From Pseudomonadota bacterium (GTDB lineage: Bacteria; Pseudomonadota; Gammaproteobacteria; Xanthomonadales; Xanthomonadaceae), in assembly GCA_023392975.1 (NCBI GenBank), contig JAEWNA010000359.1, positions 1 to 11,480 of the forward strand: DNA of 11,480 nucleotides. The letters run 5' to 3'. Position 1 is the first letter of the stretch. Every line of letters begins with the position of its first letter. The position numbers were made by a program, and so were the translations under genes. Below the pieces are notes generated by a model. The model was not told where the DNA came from and did no database searches. It worked only from the letters and a program-made list of their open reading frames with translations. This document shows, in pieces, positions 1 to 6,574 of the stretch.

Positions 1-198
1 CGGCGGCGGCTCGATGATGACGACGCTGGTGTTCTCTTCGTCCTGCTTCTCGGCGCCCGGCGGATTGACCGGAACGAGCAGCAGCATGAGCGCGGCGATA
101 TGCAGCGCGATGGCGAAGCTGATGGCGGTGATCCGAGACCAGTTCAGGCCGGGATCGTCGCGGTCGCGCTTGTCATGGATCGGCAACGGTTGGGTCAT
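1..198 (-). CDS. tonB: TonB-family energy transducer, N-terminal part (cut by window edge)
   Basis: The first 66 codons of a minus-strand gene are present and the frame runs off the left edge. The product has a short charged cytoplasmic N-terminus (about residues 1-22), one hydrophobic segment (about 23-44) containing a histidine (H33), and then a periplasmic stretch turning proline-rich (EPPPP from residue 63). This is the architecture of TonB, which couples the ExbB/ExbD proton channel in the inner membrane to TonB-dependent outer-membrane receptors; a histidine in the TonB membrane helix is important in that family. The ATG at 198 is the first start in its frame, as no ATG, GTG or TTG lies between it and position 273. 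No strong ribosome-binding site is visible. From memory, Xanthomonas has tonB-exbB-exbD to this side of the gyrB region, which supports the call. The C-terminal receptor-binding domain is outside the window, so another single-span TonB-like protein is possible. Confidence 0.72.
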   Translation of the reverse strand, partial: MTQPLPIHDKRDRDDPGLNWSRITAISFAIALHIAALMLLLVPVNPPGAEKQDEENTSVVIIEPPP

Positions 199-241
199 GC
201 GCAGCAGGCTCGGTTTAGCGGACTCGTGGTGCTGATTCGGT

Positions 242-255
242 ATCGCGTTCGCGAT
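242..255. repeat. 14-bp inverted repeat in the tonB leader
   Basis: ATCGCG-TT-CGCGAT gives two 6-bp arms around a TT. It lies about 45-58 bp upstream of the tonB ATG and downstream of the predicted start of transcription. It could be an operator or a small RNA hairpin. It does not resemble a Fur box. Function unknown. Confidence 0.3.
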
Positions 256-352
256 CGATCCATGATGTGAACCCGACCCCCAAACCCGACACCCCGGAAT
301 GGTCGAACCGCGACGACTCTGCAGACGAGAAGCAGTCGCGGGAAACTACAAG

Positions 353-381
353 CTTATACCAATCGCGGGAGGACTTACCAA
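353..381 (-). promoter_or_regulatory. Sigma-70-type promoter for tonB
   Basis: On the minus strand TTGGTA (376-381; 4 of 6 matches to TTGACA) is followed by a 17-bp spacer and TATAAG (353-358; 5 of 6 matches to TATAAT). TGG directly precedes the -10, giving an extended -10 element. Transcription would begin near 346, leaving a leader of roughly 150 nt before the tonB ATG at 198. This is one of the best promoter matches in the window and stands out in very GC-rich surroundings. Confidence 0.55.
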
Positions 382-397
382 CACCCCCCTCCCTGAA

Positions 398-433
398 CCG
401 CCGCCCGCCGCAAAGCGCGGAGGACGGCGGCGG
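398..433 (-). terminator. GC-rich hairpin just after the TPR gene (possible terminator)
   Basis: Perfect 8-bp arms (398-405 with 426-433) and an inner CCGC/GCGG pair begin 5 nt beyond the stop codon of the minus-strand TPR gene at 438. No run of T follows on the transcript strand, so it is not a classical intrinsic terminator. It may stabilise the 3' end or assist termination. Confidence 0.3.
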
Positions 434-437
434 CGAC

Positions 438-1604
438 TCACTTGCCAGGCAGGGCCAGAATGTCGTTGGCCTGTTTCGGCTGCTTGACGCCCTTGGCCAG
501 CGCCAGGCGGGCGGCGGCCTTGGCTTCGCCGATGCGGTCGTCGTTGCGCAATACCTTGGCCTGGTTCAACGCGGATTCGCCGGTCTGGTCGATCTGGGCG
601 GCACGGCCGTAGTAGTCCGCCGCCTTGCGGAAGTCGGCGGCGTCGTAGAAGCCCTGCGCGAGCAGCCAGTAGTTCTTGACCAGCTTGGGCGAGGGCTTGA
701 GCACGCCCTTGTCCACGCCTTCCAGCAGCACCGTTTCGGCGTCGCCGTAGGCCTGCGCCTTCACGTAGCCGTTGAACAGGACCTGGTACTGGTCCTCGGT
801 CTGCAGCTTGCCGGAACCGCGCGCGCGGTTGAGCAGGTCGGCGGCCTTCTGGTCCTGGCCGGCTTTCCGGTAGAACGTCACCGCGTTCATCATCGTGGTC
901 TGGTCGTCCGGATGGGCGGCGAGCAGCTTCTCGTATTCGGCGACGGCTTCCTGGTCGCGGCCGAGGTCGCTCAGCACCACCGCCTTCACCCGGATGGCGT
1001 CGTCCGTTTCGGCCTTGGTTTCGGTGATGAACTTGTTGACCCAGGTGAGGGCCTCCTCGTCCTGCTTCTGCTGCGCCAGTTCGGAGGCGAGGATCAGCAT
1101 GGTCTGGTAGTGGCCGTTGTTGTCGAAGCCGTTGGTCTCCACCGACTTGCGGTAGTACGCGATGGCCTTGTCCTTGTCGCCGAGCTTGCTCTCCGAGCTG
1201 CCGGCGAGCTGGTAGAAGTAGCTGATGAGGTAGGTGTTCTTGGAAGACGCGGCGTAGGCGTCGGTCTTGGCGATCACCTCTTCGTAGTTGCCGGCCTCGA
1301 AGTCCTGGCGGATCTCGTTGGCGGTCTTCACGTCCGCCGCGCTGTTGCTCTGGGGTTCGACCTTGCGGGTCGCCTGCGGAAACAGCTGCGGGCCCTGCGG
1401 GGTCTTGGCCGCCTGGGCGGCCTTGCGCTGGCGCGCGCGTTCGGCGGCCTGGGCGGCGCCGTAGCTCGCGACGCTGGGCTTGCGCTGCGGTTGCGGCTCG
1501 TCGTCTTCCTGCGCCAGGGCATGGCCGGCAAAGGCGCAGCCCAGCAGCAGCGCGATGGCGGCGGCGAGGGCGGAGTTCGGGAAGGGACGGGCGGACACGG
1601 TCAT
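438..1604 (-). CDS. Secreted TPR-repeat protein of unknown function
   Basis: A 388-residue protein with a Sec signal peptide: positive N-terminus, hydrophobic core at about 11-27, and a likely cleavage site after ALA at residue 31. The mature protein starts with an acidic, Gln/Pro-rich stretch. A helical Ala/Arg/Gln-rich segment follows (about 45-70), then an all-helical region (about 93-370) with the spacing of tetratricopeptide repeats, for example LGDKDKAIAYYRKSVE (141-156), LGRDQEAVAEYEKLLAAHP (214-232) and ADFRKAADYYGRAAQID (323-339). TPRs usually hold partner proteins, so a periplasmic scaffold or co-factor for an envelope complex is likely. An LLGC at residues 20-23 could instead be read as a weak lipobox, but the hydrophobic stretch continuing to an AxA site favours signal peptidase I. 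It lies 94 bp downstream of the M48 protease gene on the same strand. I do not recognise a specific gene name. Confidence 0.85.
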   Translation of the reverse strand: MTVSARPFPNSALAAAIALLLGCAFAGHALAQEDDEPQPQRKPSVASYGAAQAAERARQRKAAQAAKTPQGPQLFPQATRKVEPQSNSAADVKTANEIRQDFEAGNYEEVIAKTDAYAASSKNTYLISYFYQLAGSSESKLGDKDKAIAYYRKSVETNGFDNNGHYQTMLILASELAQQKQDEEALTWVNKFITETKAETDDAIRVKAVVLSDLGRDQEAVAEYEKLLAAHPDDQTTMMNAVTFYRKAGQDQKAADLLNRARGSGKLQTEDQYQVLFNGYVKAQAYGDAETVLLEGVDKGVLKPSPKLVKNYWLLAQGFYDAADFRKAADYYGRAAQIDQTGESALNQAKVLRNDDRIGEAKAAARLALAKGVKQPKQANDILALPGK

Positions 1605-1698
1605 GGCGATTCTCTGCGGAAGGGTCTGGGAGCGGCGTGGGCCGCGGCGGCGGACGCGACCGGCAGGCCGCGGAAACGGAGGGAGGGGCGGTGCGGGG

Positions 1699-2532
1699 TC
1701 AACCGCAGTTGGGCTTGCGGCCGGCGGCGCGGGCCTGGTCGTAGGTCGGCATCAGCGCATCGGCGTGCTTGCGCATCTGGCCGATGCGGGCCTTCGGGTC
1801 GGGATGGGTGGACAGCCACTGTGGCGGGCGGCTGGGATTGGCCGCCAGCATGTTCTCCCACAGGTCGATCGCCTGGTGGGGGTCGAAGCCGGCCTGGGCC
1901 ATCAGGCGCTGGCCGACGATGTCGGCCTCGTTCTCCTGGTCGCGGGTGCCCGGCAGCAGGAATCCGGTCTGGGCGAGGACGCTGCCGCCCTGCGTCGCCA
2001 GATCCTGTCCGCCCTCGCCGTAGCGGGCGCCCACCAGCGCGCCGAGCAGCTGCACGGCGCCGGCCGCGCCCATCTGCCGGGTCACGCGCTCGTCGTGGTG
2101 GCGCTCGACGACATGGCCGATCTCGTGGCCGATCACCGCGGCCATCTGGCCCTGGGTCCTGGCCACGTCGAAGATGCCGGTGTAGACGCCGACCTTGCCG
2201 CCCGGCAACGCGAAGGCGTTCGCGCTCTTGTCGACGAATACCGCGCTCTCCCAGCCGCCCTGCTGCCACTGCGGCGGCAGCTCGCGCACGATGGCGTTGA
2301 CCACGCAGCGCACGTAGGCGTTCTGGCGCGCATCCTGGCTGAGCGGTTTCTTGGCCTTTTCCTCGTTGAACGCCTGGATCCCGAGCTGGTTCAGCTGGTC
2401 CTGCGAGACCGCGCCGACGTACTGCTTGCGGCCGGTCGAGGACATGGTGGTGGCGCAGGCGGTGACCAGCAGCGTGCAGGCCAGGCCCAGCGCGATGCCC
2501 AGCACGGCGGTCCGGCGGTTCTGCAGGGTCAT
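1699..2532 (-). CDS. M48-family zinc metalloprotease, lipoprotein
   Basis: A 277-residue protein beginning with a lipoprotein signal: positive N-terminus, hydrophobic core and lipobox LVTAC, with the lipidated cysteine at 26. Ala follows the cysteine, which suggests outer-membrane sorting. The catalytic motif HEIGH is at 136-140 (two zinc-binding histidines and the catalytic Glu) and the third zinc ligand is E202 in the ENEAD motif. NAFALPGG (105-112) and STHPD (241-245) are also typical of M48 peptidases. It resembles the periplasmic LoiP/YcaL/BepA group, which degrades misfolded outer-membrane proteins. There is no long C-terminal TPR domain as in BepA, although the next gene encodes a separate TPR protein. 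The frame stays open to an ATG at 2628, but those extra 32 residues are Pro/Ser/Arg-rich and would bury the signal peptide. The ATG at 2532 has GGAG about 10 nt upstream. Exact substrate unknown. Confidence 0.92.
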   Translation of the reverse strand: MTLQNRRTAVLGIALGLACTLLVTACATTMSSTGRKQYVGAVSQDQLNQLGIQAFNEEKAKKPLSQDARQNAYVRCVVNAIVRELPPQWQQGGWESAVFVDKSANAFALPGGKVGVYTGIFDVARTQGQMAAVIGHEIGHVVERHHDERVTRQMGAAGAVQLLGALVGARYGEGGQDLATQGGSVLAQTGFLLPGTRDQENEADIVGQRLMAQAGFDPHQAIDLWENMLAANPSRPPQWLSTHPDPKARIGQMRKHADALMPTYDQARAAGRKPNCG

Positions 2533-2567
2533 CTCGGGCGGCTCCGGCGGGGAACGGGGGACATGTT

Positions 2568-2597
2568 GTAATCCGGCGGGGATTAATCTTTCGTCAA
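2568..2597 (-). promoter_or_regulatory. Weak candidate promoter for the M48 gene
   Basis: On the minus strand TTGACG (2592-2597; 5 of 6) is followed after 18 bp by GATTAC (2568-2573; only 3 of 6). The surrounding 108-bp gap between the CPBP and M48 genes is locally AT-richer than its neighbours. The good -35 and poor -10 make this tentative. The M48 gene may simply be read through from gyrB-CPBP. Confidence 0.25.
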
Positions 2598-2640
2598 ACG
2601 GCACCGATCGGGCGGAAGAGCCGTACATCGCGCACGCCGG

Positions 2641-3381
2641 TCACAGCAGCAGCAGGCTCACTGCATTGTGCAGGGCGTGGGTCAGGATCGCCGCCCACAG
2701 CGTCCCGCAGCGGCGATAGACCAGCGCGAAGGCCAGGCCCATGGTCGCGTAGACCAGCCACAGCACCAGGCTCGCGGCCACGGCATGGGTGCCGAGGCCG
2801 GGCACCTCGTGGGCGAACGCGAACAGCGCCGCACTGGCGAACAGCCCGGTGCGCGGCAGGCCCGCCTGCACGAAGCGGCCGAAGACGACGCGGCGGAAGA
2901 CCACTTCCTCGTAGACCGGGGCGAAGGCGACCGCGAACGCCCACAGCAGCGCCGGATGCGTGCGCTGCAGTGCGCGGAGGGTCGCGTCGTTGCTCGGCTC
3001 GACCTGCAGGCCGAACCCGCTGGCGATGGCGCCGAGGCCGATCACCACGACCGCCAGGATCGCCGCGGCCAGCGCGGACGTGCCCCAGGTCGACGGCAGG
3101 CGTGCCGCCGCGAGCGAGTGTCGCCATTCCTGCGGCGAGGGACGACGGCGCCAGAACAGCAGGCCCACGGCGGCTGCGCCCATCGCGGCGACCGTCGACA
3201 GCACTTCGGCCAGCGGGCCGGGCATGGCGAGCCGCTGCGCGCCCGTACCGACGTTGTGGGTCGCAGCCCATGCGAACCCGCACAGCATCAGCGCGCCGAT
3301 TCCCAGCGCGCAGGCGACCGCGAGATCGAGCGCGAACGCGACGGCGAGGCCGGACGCGCGCGCGACCGGCCGCTCAGACAT
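2641..3381 (-). CDS. CPBP-family intramembrane metalloprotease
   Basis: A 246-residue, strongly hydrophobic protein with about six to eight predicted membrane segments. It carries the three signature motifs of the CPBP (CAAX protease and bacteriocin-processing, Abi) family: EEVVFRR at 158-164 (Glu pair plus Arg), FAFAH at 187-191, and HALHN at 235-239 (the HxxxN motif). These residues form the metal site inside the membrane. Bacterial members cleave membrane or secreted peptides, or act in self-immunity; the substrate here cannot be told. The ATG at 3381 overlaps the last codons of gyrB by 8 bp in a different frame, so translation is probably coupled to gyrB and the two share an mRNA. The M48 protease gene follows after 108 bp. 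All motifs are intact, so it should be active. Family call is firm; function is not. Confidence 0.9.
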   Translation of the reverse strand: MSERPVARASGLAVAFALDLAVACALGIGALMLCGFAWAATHNVGTGAQRLAMPGPLAEVLSTVAAMGAAAVGLLFWRRRPSPQEWRHSLAAARLPSTWGTSALAAAILAVVVIGLGAIASGFGLQVEPSNDATLRALQRTHPALLWAFAVAFAPVYEEVVFRRVVFGRFVQAGLPRTGLFASAALFAFAHEVPGLGTHAVAASLVLWLVYATMGLAFALVYRRCGTLWAAILTHALHNAVSLLLL

Positions 3382-5839
3382 CCAGGTTGGCGACCTTCAG
3401 CGCGTTGTCCTCGATGAACTCGCGGCGCGGTTCGACCACGTCGCCCATCAGCGTGCTGAAGATCTGGTCGGCGGCGACGGCATCCTCGATCCGCACCTGC
3501 AGCAGGCGCCGGGAGTCGGGATTGACCGTGGTTTCCCACAGCTGCTCGGGGTTCATTTCGCCGAGGCCCTTGAAGCGCTGGATCTGGCGGCCCTTCTTCG
3601 CTTCCTCCAGCAGCCAGGCATGCGCCTGGGCGAAGTCGGCGACCGGCTCCTCGCGGTTGCCGCGGACGATCTTCGCGCCGGGGCCGAGCAGATCGTGCAG
3701 CTGGTCGGCGGCCTCGCGCAGCGCGCGCAGTTCGCCCTGCTCGAAACTGCCGGCACCCAGTTCCTGCAGCGTGGTCTCGCCCATGTGCGTGCGATGCACG
3801 ATCAGCGCGGCGGGCTGCGCCTCGCCGGCGGCGCGCGCCTCCAGCCGGAAGCGCGGCCGGCCCAGCGGCGTGCGGTTGAGCCTCGCCTGCAGCGCGTCGA
3901 GATCGGTGCGATCGGTGGCGAGTTCGGCCAGCGCGGCGGCATCAAGCGGACGGAAGCCGATCAGCGCTTCCAGCAGCGCCGGATCGTAGCGGTAGGCGTT
4001 GCGCGCGATCGCGTCGCGCGCGGCCGCGTAGGCGAGGAGCAGCTGCTCCAGCTGCGCGCCGCGGATCGCCGGGGCGTTGTCGTCCGGCACGAGGCCTGCA
4101 TTCTCCACCGCGTTGCCCGCGAGGTAGGCATCCAGCGCTGCGTCGTCCTTGAGGTACAGCTCGTTGCGGCCCTGCTTGATCTTGTACAGCGGCGGCAGCC
4201 CGATGTAGACGTGGCCGCGCTCGATCAACTCCGGCATCTGCCGGTAGAAGAACGTCAGCAGCAGAGTGCGGATGTGCGAGCCGTCGACGTCGGCGTCGGT
4301 CATGATGATGATGCGGTGGTAGCGCAGCTTGTCCGGGTTGTACTCGTCCTTGCCGATGCCGGTGCCGAGCGCGGTGATCAGCGTGCCGACCTCGGCGCTG
4401 CCCAGCATGCGATCGAAGCGCGCGCGCTCGACGTTGAGGATTTTTCCCCTCAAAGGCAGCACCGCCTGGTTGCGGCGATTGCGGCCCTGCTTCGCCGAGC
4501 CACCCGCCGAGTCGCCCTCGACGATGAACAGTTCGGACAGCGCCGGATCCTTCTCCTGGCAGTCGGCGAGCTTGCCCGGCAGGCCGGCGATGTCGAGCGC
4601 GCCCTTGCGACGCGTCAGGTCGCGCGCCTTGCGCGCGGCTTCGCGCGCGCGCGCGGCGTCGATGATCTTGCCGACGATGGCCTGCGCTTCCTTCGGATTT
4701 TCCTGCAGGAATTCCTCGAGCTTGCTGCCGAACACGCCGTCAGTCACCGGGCGCACTTCCTCGGTGACCAGCTTTTCCTTGGTCTGCGAGGAGAAGCCCG
4801 GATCCGGCACCTTCACCGACAGCACCGCGACCATGCCTTCGCGCATGTCCTCGCCGGAGAGGCTGACCTTTTCCTTCTTCGCGACGCCGGTCTGCTCGAT
4901 GTACTTGTTGAGCACGCGGGTCAGCGCGGCGCGGAAACCGGTGAGGTGGGTGCCGCCGTCCTTCTGCGGGATGTTGTTGGTGAAGCAGAACATCGTTTCC
5001 TGGTAGGCGTCGGTCCACTGCAACGCGACGTCCACGGTGATGCCGTTCTGCTCGCCGGTCACCGAGATGACGTTCGGATGCAGCGGGTTCTTCAGCTGCG
5101 CGAGGTGTTCGACGAAGCTGCGGATGCCGCCGGCGTACTCGAACAGGTCCTGCTTGCCTTCGCCTCGCTCGTCGACCAGCGTGATCTTCACGCCCGAGTT
5201 GAGGAACGACAGTTCACGCAGGCGGTACGCCAGGATGTCGTAGTGGAATTCGGTGTTGCCCTTGAACGCCTCGACCGACGGCCAGAAGCGCACCAGCGTG
5301 CCGCGCTTGTCCGAGGCCTCGAGCCGCTGCAGCGGATAGACCGGCTCGCCGTGGCGGTATTCCTGCTGGTAGTGGTGGCCTTCGCGCCAGATGTCGAGCG
5401 TGAGCTTCTCCGACAGCGCATTCACCACCGACACGCCCACGCCGTGCAGGCCGCCGGACACCTTATAGCTGTTGTCGTCGAACTTGCCGCCCGCGTGCAG
5501 CACGGTCATCACGACTTCGGCGGCGCTGACCTCGCGGCCCAGCTTCTCGCTCATCGCCGCGTGGCGGCCGACCGGGATGCCGCGCCCGTTGTCCCACACC
5601 GACACCGAACCGTCGGCATGGATGGTGACGACGACGGTGTTCGCATGGCCGGCCAGCGCCTCGTCCACGCCGTTGTCGACGACCTCGAACACCATGTGGT
5701 GCAGGCCGCTGCCATCGTGCACGTTGCCGATGTACATGCCGGGGCGCTTGCGGACGGCTTCGAGTCCTTCCAGCGCGGTGATGCTGTTGGCGTCGTAGGT
5801 GTTGTTGCCGGTGCCGGGCTGCTGGGTTTCGTCGGTCAT
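3374..5839 (-). CDS. gyrB: DNA gyrase subunit B
   Basis: An 821-residue GyrB, close to the roughly 800-815 residues of gammaproteobacterial homologues. The GHKL ATPase domain has FEVVDNGVDE (51-60; E52 general base, N56 Mg-ATP contact), DNGRGIP (83-89) and the lid glycines GGLHGVGV (129-136). The transducer domain includes QTKEKL (352-357; K354 contacts the ATP gamma-phosphate). The TOPRIM domain has EGDSAGG (441-447), PLRGKILN (462-469) and DADVDG (515-520), providing the Mg-binding acidic residues. The tail holds QRFKGLGEMN (754-763), and the stretch at about 560-735 is the extra domain typical of Gram-negative GyrB. With GyrA, encoded elsewhere, it introduces negative supercoils using ATP. 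A six-residue insertion relative to E. coli lies at about 90-104. The downstream CPBP gene overlaps its 3' end. The ATG at 5839 has only a weak GAAG-type ribosome site. Confidence 0.98.
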   Translation of the reverse strand: MTDETQQPGTGNNTYDANSITALEGLEAVRKRPGMYIGNVHDGSGLHHMVFEVVDNGVDEALAGHANTVVVTIHADGSVSVWDNGRGIPVGRHAAMSEKLGREVSAAEVVMTVLHAGGKFDDNSYKVSGGLHGVGVSVVNALSEKLTLDIWREGHHYQQEYRHGEPVYPLQRLEASDKRGTLVRFWPSVEAFKGNTEFHYDILAYRLRELSFLNSGVKITLVDERGEGKQDLFEYAGGIRSFVEHLAQLKNPLHPNVISVTGEQNGITVDVALQWTDAYQETMFCFTNNIPQKDGGTHLTGFRAALTRVLNKYIEQTGVAKKEKVSLSGEDMREGMVAVLSVKVPDPGFSSQTKEKLVTEEVRPVTDGVFGSKLEEFLQENPKEAQAIVGKIIDAARAREAARKARDLTRRKGALDIAGLPGKLADCQEKDPALSELFIVEGDSAGGSAKQGRNRRNQAVLPLRGKILNVERARFDRMLGSAEVGTLITALGTGIGKDEYNPDKLRYHRIIIMTDADVDGSHIRTLLLTFFYRQMPELIERGHVYIGLPPLYKIKQGRNELYLKDDAALDAYLAGNAVENAGLVPDDNAPAIRGAQLEQLLLAYAAARDAIARNAYRYDPALLEALIGFRPLDAAALAELATDRTDLDALQARLNRTPLGRPRFRLEARAAGEAQPAALIVHRTHMGETTLQELGAGSFEQGELRALREAADQLHDLLGPGAKIVRGNREEPVADFAQAHAWLLEEAKKGRQIQRFKGLGEMNPEQLWETTVNPDSRRLLQVRIEDAVAADQIFSTLMGDVVEPRREFIEDNALKVANLDV

Positions 5840-5896
5840 TCGCTTCGATCGGCTGCGGTTGCACGGAGGGACACGCGCCGCGGCATTTGCGCGCGC

Positions 5897-5916
5897 GACA
5901 CATTAGTTATGGTGTC
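5897..5916. repeat. Inverted repeat at the predicted start of the gyrB transcript
   Basis: GACAC (5897-5901) and GTGTC (5912-5916) flank a 10-nt AT-rich centre. The repeat lies immediately downstream of the gyrB -10 box, so it would overlap the start point and first bases of the mRNA. That is a plausible place for a repressor or a leader hairpin, but the arms are only 5 bp. Confidence 0.3.
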
Positions 5917-5925
5917 CAACCAAGG

Positions 5926-5931
5926 ATTATA
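5926..5931 (-). promoter_or_regulatory. gyrB promoter -10 element
   Basis: A perfect TATAAT on the minus strand, about 87 bp upstream of the gyrB ATG, in otherwise very GC-rich sequence. No good -35 is found 16-18 bp upstream and there is no TGN extension. This suits a gene controlled by supercoiling or an activator: gyrase promoters in other bacteria are supercoiling-sensitive, which is an inference here. Expected start near 5919. Confidence 0.45.
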
Positions 5932-6498
5932 CCGCGTGGAACGGAACGGACTGCGCCACCGGTCAGTGCGCCCGGTGGGCGGCTGGTTCCGCCGCCGGTT
6001 CGCCTGCGCCCTCGCGACCCCGAGGCGCCCACTGTCACGGCGTCTTCCGGCGAGAGTCGCGAGCAACGCGTTCCGGATTCCGGCAAACGACTGATTTTAA
6101 TCGCTTTCCCGGAACGCGGCGCACCCACTGGGTCTCCCGCGCGTGGCGCTACCTCTCGACCTGCCCGTGGAGTGCGTGGCCAGCGTTGCCCGGCCGGCGG
6201 GCTTTTCGGGCGCATTGCCCGGGCTGCCGGGAATTTGTCGGTGGACCGGGTCCCTGACGGCAGCATCGCGCAAGCACCCTGCCCGTCCATCGATCCCATC
6301 CGCAGCGCAACCCATCCGGGTACGGACGCGATTGGCTCGACCTGCGGCAAGCGCTGGTCGGGTTCCGCATGCACCACAAGTCGTCGAGCATGGATTGGGG
6401 CAAATCCCCGGCGCGGCCTGCGGAGATGACCGCGGCAAGGCGTGTCCGGTTGCATCGTGGGCTTTCGATGGCCATCTCGCCCCCGGTTTCGCCGGAGC

Positions 6499-6520
6499 GG
6501 TGCCCCCGGCCGCGGGCACC
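6499..6520 (-). terminator. Hairpin 55 nt beyond recF (possible 3' end structure)
   Basis: GGTGCCC (6499-6505) pairs perfectly with GGGCACC (6514-6520) across an 8-nt loop, 54 nt past the recF stop on the minus strand. No T-run follows, so intrinsic termination is doubtful. It is the first strong hairpin an RNA polymerase leaving recF would make. Confidence 0.25.
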
Positions 6521-6574
6521 CCCGTTCACCGGATCCGCATCGACCGGGAACGCTTGCCGTCCGATTCTCCAGAC

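Larger units (their letters stand above)
5840..6574. other. 735-bp recF-gyrB spacer without a credible gene
   Basis: Open frames cross this stretch on both strands (for example 5907-6455 minus and 5887-6429 plus). Their products are Arg/Pro/Gly-rich and recognisable as nothing, and the codons lack the strong G/C third-position bias of the neighbouring genes. The region holds a perfect TATAAT near gyrB, a short inverted repeat beside it, an AT-rich patch (about 6091-6102), and several small GC-rich hairpins: 6069-6089, 6188-6202, 6218-6231, 6392-6407 and 6499-6520. It is long for a gap inside the dnaN-recF-gyrB cluster. It may be the gyrB control region or a decayed remnant; no RNA gene was recognised. 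Confidence 0.6.

Noticed and set aside
267..2300. 677-codon plus-strand open frame
   Set aside because: Antisense shadow of the TPR and M48 genes. Its product is repetitive Val/Leu/Arg/Gly-rich with no domain, whereas the minus strand has signal peptides and a zinc-protease motif.
2533..2628. 32-residue N-terminal extension of the M48 protease
   Set aside because: It would place a charged, Pro-rich stretch ahead of a clear lipoprotein signal peptide, and the internal ATG has a better ribosome site.
3532..3540. TTTCCCACA inside gyrB as a DnaA box
   Set aside because: Two mismatches to TTATCCACA, isolated, coding and far from the origin; expected by chance.
2960..6094. 1044-codon plus-strand open frame across gyrB
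   Set aside because: Long only because GC-rich third positions on gyrB leave few antisense stops. The minus strand encodes a complete GyrB and the antisense product resembles nothing.
6188..6206. GCCCG/CGGGC stem followed by TTTT on the plus strand, like an intrinsic terminator
   Set aside because: There is no plus-strand gene upstream to terminate and the stem is only 5 bp. Kept only as part of the spacer description.
5907..6455. 182-codon minus-strand frame in the recF-gyrB spacer
   Set aside because: Its codons lack the G/C third-position bias of true genes here, its composition is Arg/Pro/Gly-rich, and it covers the gyrB promoter. A rapidly evolving protein cannot be fully excluded.
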